From Candidatus Neomicrothrix parvicella RN1 (GTDB taxonomy: Bacteria > Actinomycetota > Acidimicrobiia > Acidimicrobiales > VFJN01): DNA of 33,873 bases. Shown here piece by piece: positions 1 to 8,885 of this stretch. The stretch is from contig CAMDIH010000020.1 in NCBI GenBank assembly GCA_945898515.1, positions 1-33,873 of the forward strand, read 5' to 3'. Numbering within the stretch: position 1 is the first letter of the stretch; each line of letters starts with the position of its first letter. The notes under the pieces were generated by a model. That model worked only from the letters and a program-made list of their open reading frames with translations, made no database searches and had not been told where the DNA came from. The position numbers were made by a program, and so were the translations under genes.

Positions 1-57
1 CCCATCGGGCACCACACCAGACCCCTCCACCAGCGACGTGGTAGTCGGCACTCCCAT
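1..57 (-). CDS. possible N-terminal fragment of a CDS running off the window (MGVPTTTSLVEGSGVVPDG...)
   Basis: ATG at 57-55 on the minus strand, GAGGAG-like SD about 10 nt upstream, open to the window edge, downstream of and co-directional with 158..580. Confidence 0.3.
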   Translation of the reverse strand, partial: MGVPTTTSLVEGSGVVPDG

Positions 58-157
58 ACCCCACCCGCTCCTCGCTACCAGGGCCCTACACCCAACCCGC
101 CGTCCCCCAGAAGACTATTACAAGCCCAGGAAACCCCGGACGCGCCCCCATAAGGCC

Positions 158-580
158 CTAGCCACCCCCGCCCTTACCAAACGTCGTCGTATCCGGCAGC
201 AACACAACCTCAACTGCCCGACGATTCCCGCCATCGGAGCGATTCTTGACTAAAACGATGGAACCCTTCACCACATCATCCTGATCTCCACCCGTGAACA
301 CCGTTGCATCAGAAACCGCATACGTGCGGTCACCGGTGGAGGTCAACAACTCCACCGTGATCGAAGTATCAGTCACCGCACTCACCGTGCCCACCGGACG
401 GATATTCGTAACGTCGTCTATCACCCGCTGCTGCTCAACCTTCCAGCCCACCACGAAACCCAGCCCTACCCCCAGCAACAACCCCACGACCACCAGCCCC
501 ACCGACCCCAGCACACTCCGGCCACGCGATTCAGACACCCCATCAACACGTTCCTCACCCGGATCACCCACATCAGTCAT
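158..580 (-). CDS. membrane-anchored protein with a DUF5666/OB-like C-terminal domain
   Basis: ORF 140 aa; one N-terminal TM (VLGSVGLVVVGLLLGVGLGFVVGW) followed by a small beta-rich domain (VGTVSAVTDTSITVELL...GSIVLVKN). Confidence 0.65.
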   Translation of the reverse strand: MTDVGDPGEERVDGVSESRGRSVLGSVGLVVVGLLLGVGLGFVVGWKVEQQRVIDDVTNIRPVGTVSAVTDTSITVELLTSTGDRTYAVSDATVFTGGDQDDVVKGSIVLVKNRSDGGNRRAVEVVLLPDTTTFGKGGGG

Positions 581-651
581 AATCGCGCCTCCTTGGATCT
601 CATTGGAACGTTTGGACCCTACCGAATAGGCGATCCCGAAGGAACAACCAA

Positions 652-2238
652 CTACGACAACAACGGCAACTCAACAAGCACAAATTCGTCATCTCGATAC
701 ACCACCAACCCCCCACCATTCCGCAGGTTCGCCACCAAACCACGATCCCGCCCATCTTGCGCATGGAGCAGCACGAAGCGCACCCGGTAGCGCCGCTGAA
801 TCTCACCTCGACGCTCCATGGACGTAGCCGGATCAAGGAATTCACGCTGAGCCCACAGCCGCTCATCCGCATCGGCCACGAAGGGACGGGCCACGCTGAG
901 GGCGAGCGTACGACCCGCCAGCGCCGGAATGACCCGGGTGTCGGCGGGTCGAGAGCCCACCACAACCTCGTTCGGTCCGACCCGACCCACCAGGAAGTCG
1001 TAGCGTTCATCAGGTCGGACCAACTCCTCGGACCCGCTGATCGACCCCGGCAGCAGCGGCCCTGGAACCATTCGGATGATCCCGCCGCGGGAGGTAGCCA
1101 GCCCCGCCACGAGCAGACCGACCAGCACCACCGCCCCGATGCGTTCTCCCCGGTTGGCGGAGCGCTCCGACCAGCTCGCCTCGATCCTTCCCACCCCATC
1201 GGCCAGGGCCATCACCAAAACCACCACGACGAACGCCAGCGCGCGTCCATAGGTGGACTTGTCCAGTACCGCTCCGACGGCGTACATCCCCAAGGCGCCC
1301 GTTAGCCACAGCCCTAGTAGGTCCAAGCGATCCTGTCGGGTCCTGCGCAACACCACCGCCAGGCCTAGCAACATGGGGAAAACACGCGGCAGCACATTGG
1401 TGTACATGGCCTGGTTCAGCGACTCCAACCCGGAGGACTCCGTCAACAACTGCGGTAGCGAGTAGTACGGCCACAGCAGACATAGCCCCAGCGCGAGCGC
1501 CAGTGCCGCCGCGAAGAAGGCCAACGAACGCAGACCGGCGCGCCAACTAATCGCCACACCGACGAGGGCGGGAACCAACCAGGAGGCCGACAGTGGGTGC
1601 ACCAGCACCACCGTTGCGGTGCCGATGGTTACCACCAGGAGGAGTGCGTAACGTCCTCCCCGCGAATACCGCACCGCGGCTACCAGTGTCATAAAACCCA
1701 CCGCCGTGGCGAACGTCGACGGGTACGGGGCGACAAAGCCAATCGAGTTGAGACCGAAGAACCCGCTGTACCGATAGGGAACGATGCCCCAAAGCGCCAA
1801 CAAGAACACGAGCGCCCAAAACGGCGCCCGGGCATTGTCGGTTACCTCCAGCACGAGCCGCTGCAGTGCTCCCAGCAGGAAGGCCACGTTGAGCATTGCC
1901 GCTACCGACAAGACCGCCACAGCCCCCCCACCGGGTGCTTGGCCCACCAGAGCCAGGGCAACGGTGTACGGAGAGAAGCCCGGGTGAGTAGCCGGCGACA
2001 GCAGTTGCGGATGGGTTGGATCGAACGGGTGCGCCATGAGTTCACGCACCACCGCCACGTGCTCCCACATGTCCGAGGACCATTGCCCGTTCAGGGTCTG
2101 TGAGCCGACGAGCACGAGAACCACCGCCGCCAACACGCCGTAGCGGTGGCGCCCCAGCCAGGTCTTCGTCGTCGTCCCGACTGGGCCCAGAACACCAACC
2201 GGGGCGTGGCTCTCCACCTCCGTTGGCGTCACCACCAC
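652..2238 (-). CDS. polytopic membrane protein, GT-C glycosyltransferase-like
   Basis: ORF 528 aa with many hydrophobic segments, an early SDMWEHVAVVREL loop and a soluble C-terminal domain; starts 7 nt after the stop of the upstream ORF. Confidence 0.7.
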   Translation of the reverse strand: MVVTPTEVESHAPVGVLGPVGTTTKTWLGRHRYGVLAAVVLVLVGSQTLNGQWSSDMWEHVAVVRELMAHPFDPTHPQLLSPATHPGFSPYTVALALVGQAPGGGAVAVLSVAAMLNVAFLLGALQRLVLEVTDNARAPFWALVFLLALWGIVPYRYSGFFGLNSIGFVAPYPSTFATAVGFMTLVAAVRYSRGGRYALLLVVTIGTATVVLVHPLSASWLVPALVGVAISWRAGLRSLAFFAAALALALGLCLLWPYYSLPQLLTESSGLESLNQAMYTNVLPRVFPMLLGLAVVLRRTRQDRLDLLGLWLTGALGMYAVGAVLDKSTYGRALAFVVVVLVMALADGVGRIEASWSERSANRGERIGAVVLVGLLVAGLATSRGGIIRMVPGPLLPGSISGSEELVRPDERYDFLVGRVGPNEVVVGSRPADTRVIPALAGRTLALSVARPFVADADERLWAQREFLDPATSMERRGEIQRRYRVRFVLLHAQDGRDRGLVANLRNGGGLVVYRDDEFVLVELPLLS

Positions 2239-2245
2239 GCGTGCA

Positions 2246-3538
2246 TCATGAATGCAGGTGGGTAGTGCAGGCCTCGCCGTCAGCCTCTAGACCAGCGAAC
2301 GGACCGCAAGGGCGCGGAATCAGCCACACATGCAACATGGGGGGAGTGACCGTCAGCGTGCCTGAGGAACAGACGCCGCCCACGGCAATGGCCACCACGA
2401 CATACCCCTCGAAGCAAAGATTGTCGTGCAGATGCCAGGAGGTGAGTTCGCCCGCCAACATCGGGATGTCGGCCATCGTCTGGCCCGGGTTGAGGATGTA
2501 CATCGCCGACACCACCTGCTTCGGCTCAGCGCCGTTCTTCTTGACCACGATCGACTCAATACGGGATGGATCCAACTCGATGCCGTCGTACAGGTACGAC
2601 CAGTTGACGAAATGCTCGAACCCAAAAGCGCCGCCATCACCGATGGATTGGTAACCAGCAGATTGCACGGCCTCTACCGTCGGGAAGGCGACCATGGCCG
2701 CAGTCACATCCTCGATCAGACTCACCGCAATGGCGCGCTCGGCGGCAGTCACTCGCGGATCATCCAGAGAGATGATGGGGCCGGTGGGCGACACCGTTCC
2801 CGAGTCGGTGTCGTGGCCATCGGCGTCATGACCAGCGGTGCCGTCACCAACGGTTCCGTGACCAGCGGTGCCGTCACCAACGGCGTCATGGCCAGCGGCG
2901 CCGTGAGCAGCGGTGCCGTCACCAACGGCGTCATGACCAACGGCGTCATGACCGGCGGTGCCCCGACCGGCGGTGTCCTGACCGGCGGTGCCCTGACCGG
3001 CGCTGTCCTGACCGGCGGTCAACTCGACGACACTGTCGGCATTACGTTGTGCCTCATTGATGGCTGGTACCGCCGCCACCAGGGCCACCACCGCCAGGGC
3101 ACGCGCCCAACCGGAGGTGACCATCCGGCGCGGTTCCGGTCGCCGGATGGTGCACAACGCCGCGAGAGCGCTGGTCGCCGCGAAGATGGCGGCGGTGAGG
3201 CCAGGTAAACCGGCGTTCGCTCCGCTGCCGGAGGAACCCACCACCGGAAGCCCTGCGGCCCAGCTGAACCCCCAGACCACCACGGCGATGCCGTTGAGGC
3301 ACAGACCCGTCATCCACACCCGCGACGACGGGTTCTCAAGCGCGGCGACGGCCCACCCCAGTTGAGCCACCGCGGCGGCCGCTAACAAAACAACCAGGCC
3401 GGGGTCGCCAGCACGGCCAACCACGACGGAGGCGTGGATCAACCCGGCGAGGACAGAACCACCAACGGCCAACAACGCCGAGGCCCGGATACCTCCAGAG
3501 GCGTTCGACGGCAGCGGGGGCGGCGAAATGGCGTTCAT
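2246..3538 (-). CDS. membrane protein with His/Asp-rich pentapeptide-repeat linker and His-rich C-terminal domain, function unknown
   Basis: ORF 430 aa; about 5 hydrophobic segments, low-complexity AGHDx/VGDGT linker, C-terminal domain with WHLHDNLC and THLHS motifs. Confidence 0.75.
   Translation of the reverse strand: MNAISPPPLPSNASGGIRASALLAVGGSVLAGLIHASVVVGRAGDPGLVVLLAAAAVAQLGWAVAALENPSSRVWMTGLCLNGIAVVVWGFSWAAGLPVVGSSGSGANAGLPGLTAAIFAATSALAALCTIRRPEPRRMVTSGWARALAVVALVAAVPAINEAQRNADSVVELTAGQDSAGQGTAGQDTAGRGTAGHDAVGHDAVGDGTAAHGAAGHDAVGDGTAGHGTVGDGTAGHDADGHDTDSGTVSPTGPIISLDDPRVTAAERAIAVSLIEDVTAAMVAFPTVEAVQSAGYQSIGDGGAFGFEHFVNWSYLYDGIELDPSRIESIVVKKNGAEPKQVVSAMYILNPGQTMADIPMLAGELTSWHLHDNLCFEGYVVVAIAVGGVCSSGTLTVTPPMLHVWLIPRPCGPFAGLEADGEACTTHLHS
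2804..3016 (-). repeat. 15-bp tandem repeat (about 14 units) encoding the AGxDx/VGDGT pentapeptide linker
   Basis: Direct reading: AGQDS AGQGT AGQDT AGRGT AGHDA VGHDA VGDGT AAHGA AGHDA VGDGT AGHGT VGDGT AGHDA DGHDT. Confidence 0.9.
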
Positions 3539-3624
3539 TGAGGCCCTTCGTTTCAGTCGTCAAACCCTACCGCGGTCCCACGCCACCGGAGATCAGACCC
3601 GGGGTGCCGCAACCTGTTACCTAG

Positions 3625-3697
3625 CTCCGGGGGGGAGGCTCGAACTCCCGACAAATTGATTAACAGTCAATCGCTCTACCAGCTGAGCTACCCCGGA
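3625..3697 (-). tRNA. tRNA-Asn (GTT)
   Basis: Cloverleaf readable on the minus strand: TCCGGGG/CCCCGGA acceptor stem, TAGCTCAGCTGGTAGAGC D arm, anticodon loop CTGTTAA, GGGAGTTCGAGCCTCCC T arm. Confidence 0.96.
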
Positions 3698-3756
3698 AGG
3701 GATTGTGAACAGTAGCGGGCGGGTCTCGCCGAGAGCCACCTCTTCACCCGACGGCA

Positions 3757-5115
3757 CTACTCGCCGTCGAGATAGTCCCTGAGTTTCTGGCTGCGCTGGG
3801 GGTGCCGGAGCTTGGCCAGCGTCTTCGATTCGATCTGACGGATGCGCTCTCTCGTGACGCCAAATTCCTTGCCCACTTCCTCCAGCGTGCGGGCTTGGCC
3901 GTCATCGAGGCCAAAGCGCAGGCGCATAACTGCCCGCTCTCGGTCGTTGAGGCCATCGAGTGCCGCGATCACGGCTCGATTGAGCATGCCCCGAGTGGCG
4001 GCATCACCCGGGGTCTCGGTGCCGTGATCCTCGATGAAGTCCGAAAAACTGGAATCCTCCTCGCTGCCCACCGGCGTATCCAGCGAAAGGGGATCGAGGT
4101 TGATGCGCTGAATCTCCCGAATACGGTCCTCGCTGAGGTCCACGGCGACGGCGAGTTCTTCCACGGTGGGCTCGCGCGTCAACTCCTGGGCCATCTCCCG
4201 TTGTATCCGGAGCACCCGGTTGATCAACTCCACCATGTGTACCGGTATGCGGATCGTGCGAGCCTGATCCGCAATGGAGCGGGTGATGGCCTGACGAATC
4301 CACCAGGTGGCGTAGGTGGAGAACTTGAACCCCTTCGTGTAGTCGAACCGCTCGACGGCCCGCATCAAGCCAAGGTTTCCCTCTTGGATGAGGTCGAGGA
4401 AGGCCATGTTCCGACCGACGTAGTGCTTGGCGATCGACACCACCAGGCGAAGGTTCGCCTCAATGATGACCTCGCGAGCATCATCCCCTCGGCGTACGGC
4501 TCGCTGGGCCGACCGGCGCTCGTCGAAGGAAAGGCTGGCGAGGTCACCCCCCGCCGCCAGATCAGCCAGCCGGGTCGCCGCCAGACCACCCACCTCGATG
4601 CGGCGGGCGTACTCCACCTCTTCGGGCCCGCTCAACAGTGGAACCCGGCCGATCTCCTTGAGATACATGCGCACGGGATCCGCACTACCCTCGCCCTGGT
4701 CGGACCCCGCCGTTGCCTTCAGGGTGCGGCGCCGGGCCGCCGCAGAGCGCGCCGGTCGCACACCGCCGAGTTCCGGACCGTCCTGCTCGAAGTCGCTCAG
4801 GGCATGCTGGGCATCGCCAACCATTTGGGCGGCCCCACGATCCTCAGGACCCGAGCGGACCGGAAGCGGAGCGGGGTCCGATGGCCCGTCATAGTGGTCA
4901 CGCACCGACTCATCGATGGTCACACCCGCTTGGGCTAGCCCAGCGCGCACCTCTTCGATCAACTCCGGTGTGAGATCGACCGCCCGCAGCACGAACAGCA
5001 CGTCGTCCATGCTGAGCGTGCCCGCTATGCGCCCTTTGTCTAGCAAGACCTGCAGATAGACCGCCGGGTCAGTCCATTGGCTCGCGGTCGGCATCGAGTT
5101 GGTCACTTCGCTCAT
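3757..5115 (-). CDS. rpoD: primary RNA polymerase sigma factor (sigma-70, RpoD/SigA)
   Basis: Sigma-70 regions 2-4: [92 protein letters not shown]. Start uncertain (5139, 5115 or 5094). Confidence 0.97.
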   Translation of the reverse strand: MSEVTNSMPTASQWTDPAVYLQVLLDKGRIAGTLSMDDVLFVLRAVDLTPELIEEVRAGLAQAGVTIDESVRDHYDGPSDPAPLPVRSGPEDRGAAQMVGDAQHALSDFEQDGPELGGVRPARSAAARRRTLKATAGSDQGEGSADPVRMYLKEIGRVPLLSGPEEVEYARRIEVGGLAATRLADLAAGGDLASLSFDERRSAQRAVRRGDDAREVIIEANLRLVVSIAKHYVGRNMAFLDLIQEGNLGLMRAVERFDYTKGFKFSTYATWWIRQAITRSIADQARTIRIPVHMVELINRVLRIQREMAQELTREPTVEELAVAVDLSEDRIREIQRINLDPLSLDTPVGSEEDSSFSDFIEDHGTETPGDAATRGMLNRAVIAALDGLNDRERAVMRLRFGLDDGQARTLEEVGKEFGVTRERIRQIESKTLAKLRHPQRSQKLRDYLDGE

Positions 5116-6922
5116 CTCCCCCCGGCAGGCCAATGTCACCTTGCCCCCCCACGAAGGTTACCAACGCTTCCGCCGCCGTCCTAGCGGCAATTGGGTCACG
5201 GAGCTGGTCGATGATCCGAGTGAGCCATAACTGCTCAGCCAATAGGCTGGCGTCCTCCGGCGATGCCGCCACGCGCACGGCGAGTTGGGCCACCTCGCCA
5301 CGTGCTCGTTCGGTGAGAAATCGCACCACCGCATCAAACGGCTCGGCCTGGAGTTCCTCGGTGGCCAGTCGACCGAGGAGGTCCGCCACGCCCGGGTCAG
5401 CAGCGCTGAGGGCATCGGACACCGTGGGGTAAGCCATGAGCACCCGGAAGGTGGCGGCGTGAAGTTCGCTCGTAAACAACTCCTCGTAGCGCACCCATGG
5501 CTCCACCGCCGCCCACTGGTGGATCACGTGACGGAGTATCTCCAACTCGGGGCCATCGCGCTCATCGCGCGCCCGCGGCGGCGTGGCCCGCGATTCCAGC
5601 GCCGGGATGGGCCCGCGTCGCTCCCCCGGCCGTCGCCGGGGAGCGGGAGCGGGTTGGCGGAGCATCTCCCGAAGCTGGTCGTGCGACACCCGGGTGCGAC
5701 CGGCCACCTCCATCAGGTATTGATCTCGCACGAGGTCGCTCGGATGTTCTCGAATCACCTCAATCGCCGCTTCGGCCGCTCGCGCCCGCCCCTCCACCGT
5801 GGCGAGGTCGGCGGCGGTGAGCACCCGTTCAACCCGAAACTTGAGGAAGGGCACGGCTTCTTCCACGGCTCGGGCCAAACGGGCTGGATCGCTGGAGGCC
5901 AGATCGGCCGGATCGACCCCGGGAGGTAAATCGGCCACCGTCACTTCGATCTCGTGATCTTTTTCCCACTGGTAGAACCGCTCGGCGGCCGCCTGACCGG
6001 CGGAGTCGGCATCGAAGGACAACACCAACTTACGGGCGTAGCGCCGCAGCAGTTTTACGTGTTCCTCGGTAAGAGCGGTGCCGCAAGTGGCTACGGCGGC
6101 GGGGAATCCAGCCCGAGCGAAGCCGATCACGTCGGTGTACCCCTCGCACACGATGGCGCGGTCATCGGTCACGATGCGCGCCTTGGACCAGTTCAGGGCA
6201 TAGAGCAACTTCGATTTTTGGTACAGCGCCGTTTCGGGGGTGTTCTTGTACTTCGGTCCCTCTCCCCCGGGCATCACCCGTCCGCCGAAGCCCACGGCGT
6301 CGCCATTGGCGTCAAAGATTGGAAAGAGGATCCGGGCCCGGAAGGCATCGGTTTGCCGATCATGCCGATTGAGGTAGCCCAACCCTGAATCCCGAACGAT
6401 GTCGTCGGGAAGTTTGAGGGCCTTCACCAATTCGCTCCAACCCTCCGGGGCCCACCCCACTCGAAAGGCCCGCACTTCCTCACCACTCAAGCCCCGTTCC
6501 CGAAGGTACTTGCGGGCCACGGCGGCATCGGGGGCGGAGAGTAAACGCTGGTGGTACCACTCGACTGCTTGTTCCACGGCCGCCACGAGTTGATGGCGGC
6601 GTTGGCGCGACTCCCCTTCACTCTGGTCGGAGTAGCGCAGGGTGATGCCGGCCCAACCGGCCAGAAGCTCCACCGCCCCCACGAAGTCCAGGTGCTCCAC
6701 TTCTCGCACGAACGTGATCACATCGCCTCGCACCTGACAACCCCAGCAGCGGTACAGGCCGAGCTCCTGATTCACATTGAACGATGGCGTCTTCTCGCTG
6801 TGGAAGGGACAGAGGCCAACCCATCGCTGACCGGAGCGCCGCAACTGGGTGTACTTGGTGATGACCGCCACGATGTCGGTGGCCGCCCGGAGTGCTTGGA
6901 TGTCGTCGTCAACGATGCCCAT
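5069..6922 (-). CDS. dnaG: DNA primase DnaG
   Basis: CHC2 zinc finger [59 protein letters not shown]. Confidence 0.97.
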   Translation of the reverse strand: MGIVDDDIQALRAATDIVAVITKYTQLRRSGQRWVGLCPFHSEKTPSFNVNQELGLYRCWGCQVRGDVITFVREVEHLDFVGAVELLAGWAGITLRYSDQSEGESRQRRHQLVAAVEQAVEWYHQRLLSAPDAAVARKYLRERGLSGEEVRAFRVGWAPEGWSELVKALKLPDDIVRDSGLGYLNRHDRQTDAFRARILFPIFDANGDAVGFGGRVMPGGEGPKYKNTPETALYQKSKLLYALNWSKARIVTDDRAIVCEGYTDVIGFARAGFPAAVATCGTALTEEHVKLLRRYARKLVLSFDADSAGQAAAERFYQWEKDHEIEVTVADLPPGVDPADLASSDPARLARAVEEAVPFLKFRVERVLTAADLATVEGRARAAEAAIEVIREHPSDLVRDQYLMEVAGRTRVSHDQLREMLRQPAPAPRRRPGERRGPIPALESRATPPRARDERDGPELEILRHVIHQWAAVEPWVRYEELFTSELHAATFRVLMAYPTVSDALSAADPGVADLLGRLATEELQAEPFDAVVRFLTERARGEVAQLAVRVAASPEDASLLAEQLWLTRIIDQLRDPIAARTAAEALVTFVGGQGDIGLPGGDERSDQLDADREPMD

Positions 6923-7823
6923 TGAGCCCGAACGGTAGCGGGGCGGCGTCCGGCGGCATCTGCCCAGGGTCGAATCGCCCCAGGAGTTGGGCCATTGTCA
7001 CGATTTCATCGGGGCCCGCCAAACCCAGGCTGGCCGCCAAGCGCGACCGGACACGGCCGACGCCGATGCCCTCCGCGTCCAGATCGGCCAGCGTGACGGC
7101 TCCGTGGCGCTTGGCCAGGCGCTCGCCGTCGGATCCTCGCACCAGGGGGACATGGGCCCACTGGGGCCGGGGTCGGGCCAGAAGGTCGAGGAGCAACGCC
7201 TGGCTCGAGGTGGCCGCTAGGAGATCATCGCCGCGCACCACCTCGGCCACCTGCTGATCGTCGTCATCCACCACCACGGCGAGGTGATAGGCCGCCACCC
7301 CGTCATTGCGCCGCAGCACGATGTCATCCACGCGTTGAGTCACCGCGCCACGCCAACGGTCAATGATGGTTACCGCCTCTCCCTCGCTCCGCAGACGCCA
7401 GGCCGCAGGGGTGCCCGCGTGCACCCGGTGGGCCGCTTCGTCGGCGCTGAGGGACCGACAGGTGCCGGGGTAGGAACCGGGTATTCCGTGCGGCGCCACC
7501 GTGGCTTCCCGCACCTCGCGCCGACTACAGAAGCAGGGGTAGGTGAGATCGCGCCGGGCTAGGTCCTGCAGCACAGCCTGGTGCTCACCGGCGCGCTGCG
7601 ATTGCCGCACCACCGGTCCATCCCAGTCCAGGCCAAGGGCAGCGAGGTCGGCGAGTTGGGTCACCTCATGCTCTCGCCGACTGGTGATCGGGTCGAGATC
7701 CTCGATGCGCACAATGAACCGACTGTGGTCGCTGCGGGCACACAGCCAGGCCACCATCGCCGTACGCAGGTTCCCGAGGTGCAGTGGTCCCGACGGACTC
7801 GGCGCGAAGCGGCCGGTGGGCAC
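6909..7823 (-). CDS. gluQRS: glutamyl-Q tRNA(Asp) synthetase
   Basis: 304 aa GluRS-like catalytic core (GRFAPSPSGPLHLGNLRTAMVAWL, CFCSRREV...GTC zinc site, GERLAKRHGA) without an anticodon-binding domain. Confidence 0.92.
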   Translation of the reverse strand: MPTGRFAPSPSGPLHLGNLRTAMVAWLCARSDHSRFIVRIEDLDPITSRREHEVTQLADLAALGLDWDGPVVRQSQRAGEHQAVLQDLARRDLTYPCFCSRREVREATVAPHGIPGSYPGTCRSLSADEAAHRVHAGTPAAWRLRSEGEAVTIIDRWRGAVTQRVDDIVLRRNDGVAAYHLAVVVDDDDQQVAEVVRGDDLLAATSSQALLLDLLARPRPQWAHVPLVRGSDGERLAKRHGAVTLADLDAEGIGVGRVRSRLAASLGLAGPDEIVTMAQLLGRFDPGQMPPDAAPLPFGLNGHR

Positions 7824-7829
7824 CGAGGG

Positions 7830-8885
7830 CTAGTCCTTGGCGGTGGGTTCGTCACCGACGAGGCCTTGGCCTTCGCCTAGTTGGTCGTCGAGCGCATCGC
7901 CGGGCCCGTCGGCGTCGGGGCGGTCGAACTTGACCGACGCAATCATGGACACCGTCAGCACCAACACAATCGTCCCCAACGACCACGCGGTGGGCACGTG
8001 ATACCACGGTGACACCAGCATCTTCAGGCCCACCAGAGCCAGGATGACGGCCAACCCGGGCTGGAGGTAGCGGAACTTCTCCCGGGCCCCGGCGAGAACG
8101 AAGTACAGCGCCCGCAACCCAAGGATGGCAAAGGCGTTGGACGAAAAGATGATGAAGGCGTTTTCGCTCACGCCCAACACGGCGGGAATCGAGTCGAGGG
8201 CAAAGATCAAATCGCTCGTCTCAATCACGACGAGCACGGAGAAAAGTGGCGTGGCCAACCTCTTCCCGTTGGCCACGGTGAACAACGACTGACCGTGATA
8301 TTCGGTGGTGGAGGGCACTCGGCGCTGAATGAACTTCAACATCGGATTGTTCTCGGGATGTACCTCTTCGTCCTTGTGTTGCATAAGGCGAACGGCCGTG
8401 AAAATAAGGAATCCTCCGAAAATGAAGAGGACCCACTCGAAGCGCTCGACCAACTCCACGCCCACCAAAATGAAGAAGAAGCGCATCACCAAGGCCCCGA
8501 ATACGCCCCAGAACAGCACCCGAAACTGATAAGCGGCCGGCACCGCGAAGTACTGCAGAATCACTGCCCAAACGAACACGTTGTCTACCGAGAGGCTCTT
8601 CTCGATGAGGTAGGCCGAGATGTACTCCCCCGCCGCCTCCCCGCCCCAGGCTCCCCACACCACGAACGTGAAGGACACCCCAATGGAGATCCACACGGCC
8701 GATTCGATCGCGGCCTCCTTCACGCTGATCACGTGCTCTTTGCGGTGCAGCAGGAGCAGGTCAGCGAGAAGCAACACGGAGATCGTGGCCAGAAAGGCAA
8801 CCCAGGTCCATAGCGGCACTGAGAAACTGCTGAAGTCGCTGGTGCTGGTACTGCTCTCGGCGACGAAACCTACGGCGGCGATCAT
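7830..8885 (-). CDS. TerC/Alx family integral membrane protein
   Basis: 351 aa polytopic; EKSLSVDNVFVWAVI and ETSDLIFALDSIPAVLGVS signatures of TerC. Confidence 0.95.
   Translation of the reverse strand: MIAAVGFVAESSTSTSDFSSFSVPLWTWVAFLATISVLLLADLLLLHRKEHVISVKEAAIESAVWISIGVSFTFVVWGAWGGEAAGEYISAYLIEKSLSVDNVFVWAVILQYFAVPAAYQFRVLFWGVFGALVMRFFFILVGVELVERFEWVLFIFGGFLIFTAVRLMQHKDEEVHPENNPMLKFIQRRVPSTTEYHGQSLFTVANGKRLATPLFSVLVVIETSDLIFALDSIPAVLGVSENAFIIFSSNAFAILGLRALYFVLAGAREKFRYLQPGLAVILALVGLKMLVSPWYHVPTAWSLGTIVLVLTVSMIASVKFDRPDADGPGDALDDQLGEGQGLVGDEPTAKD

Noticed and set aside
2804-3016. Possible CRISPR array
   Set aside because: Units are contiguous 15-bp coding repeats without spacers, in frame within a membrane protein gene.
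2426-3208. 260-aa plus-strand ORF with TSGAVTNGVM repeats
   Set aside because: Its repeats are the reverse-complement reading of the 15-bp array; the minus-strand frame has TM segments and a coherent domain order.
1-3697. Genomic island integrated at the tRNA-Asn 3' end
   Set aside because: Genes beyond the tRNA are lineage-specific in look, but I saw no integrase and no duplicate of the tRNA 3' sequence in the window.
3701-3756. Terminator hairpin after rpoD
   Set aside because: The only stem is short and imperfect (TCTC-GCC-GAGA) with no U-tract; insufficient support.
3802-4938. 378-aa plus-strand ORF
   Set aside because: Fully antisense to rpoD, which has unmistakable sigma-70 motifs; a typical GC-rich shadow ORF.
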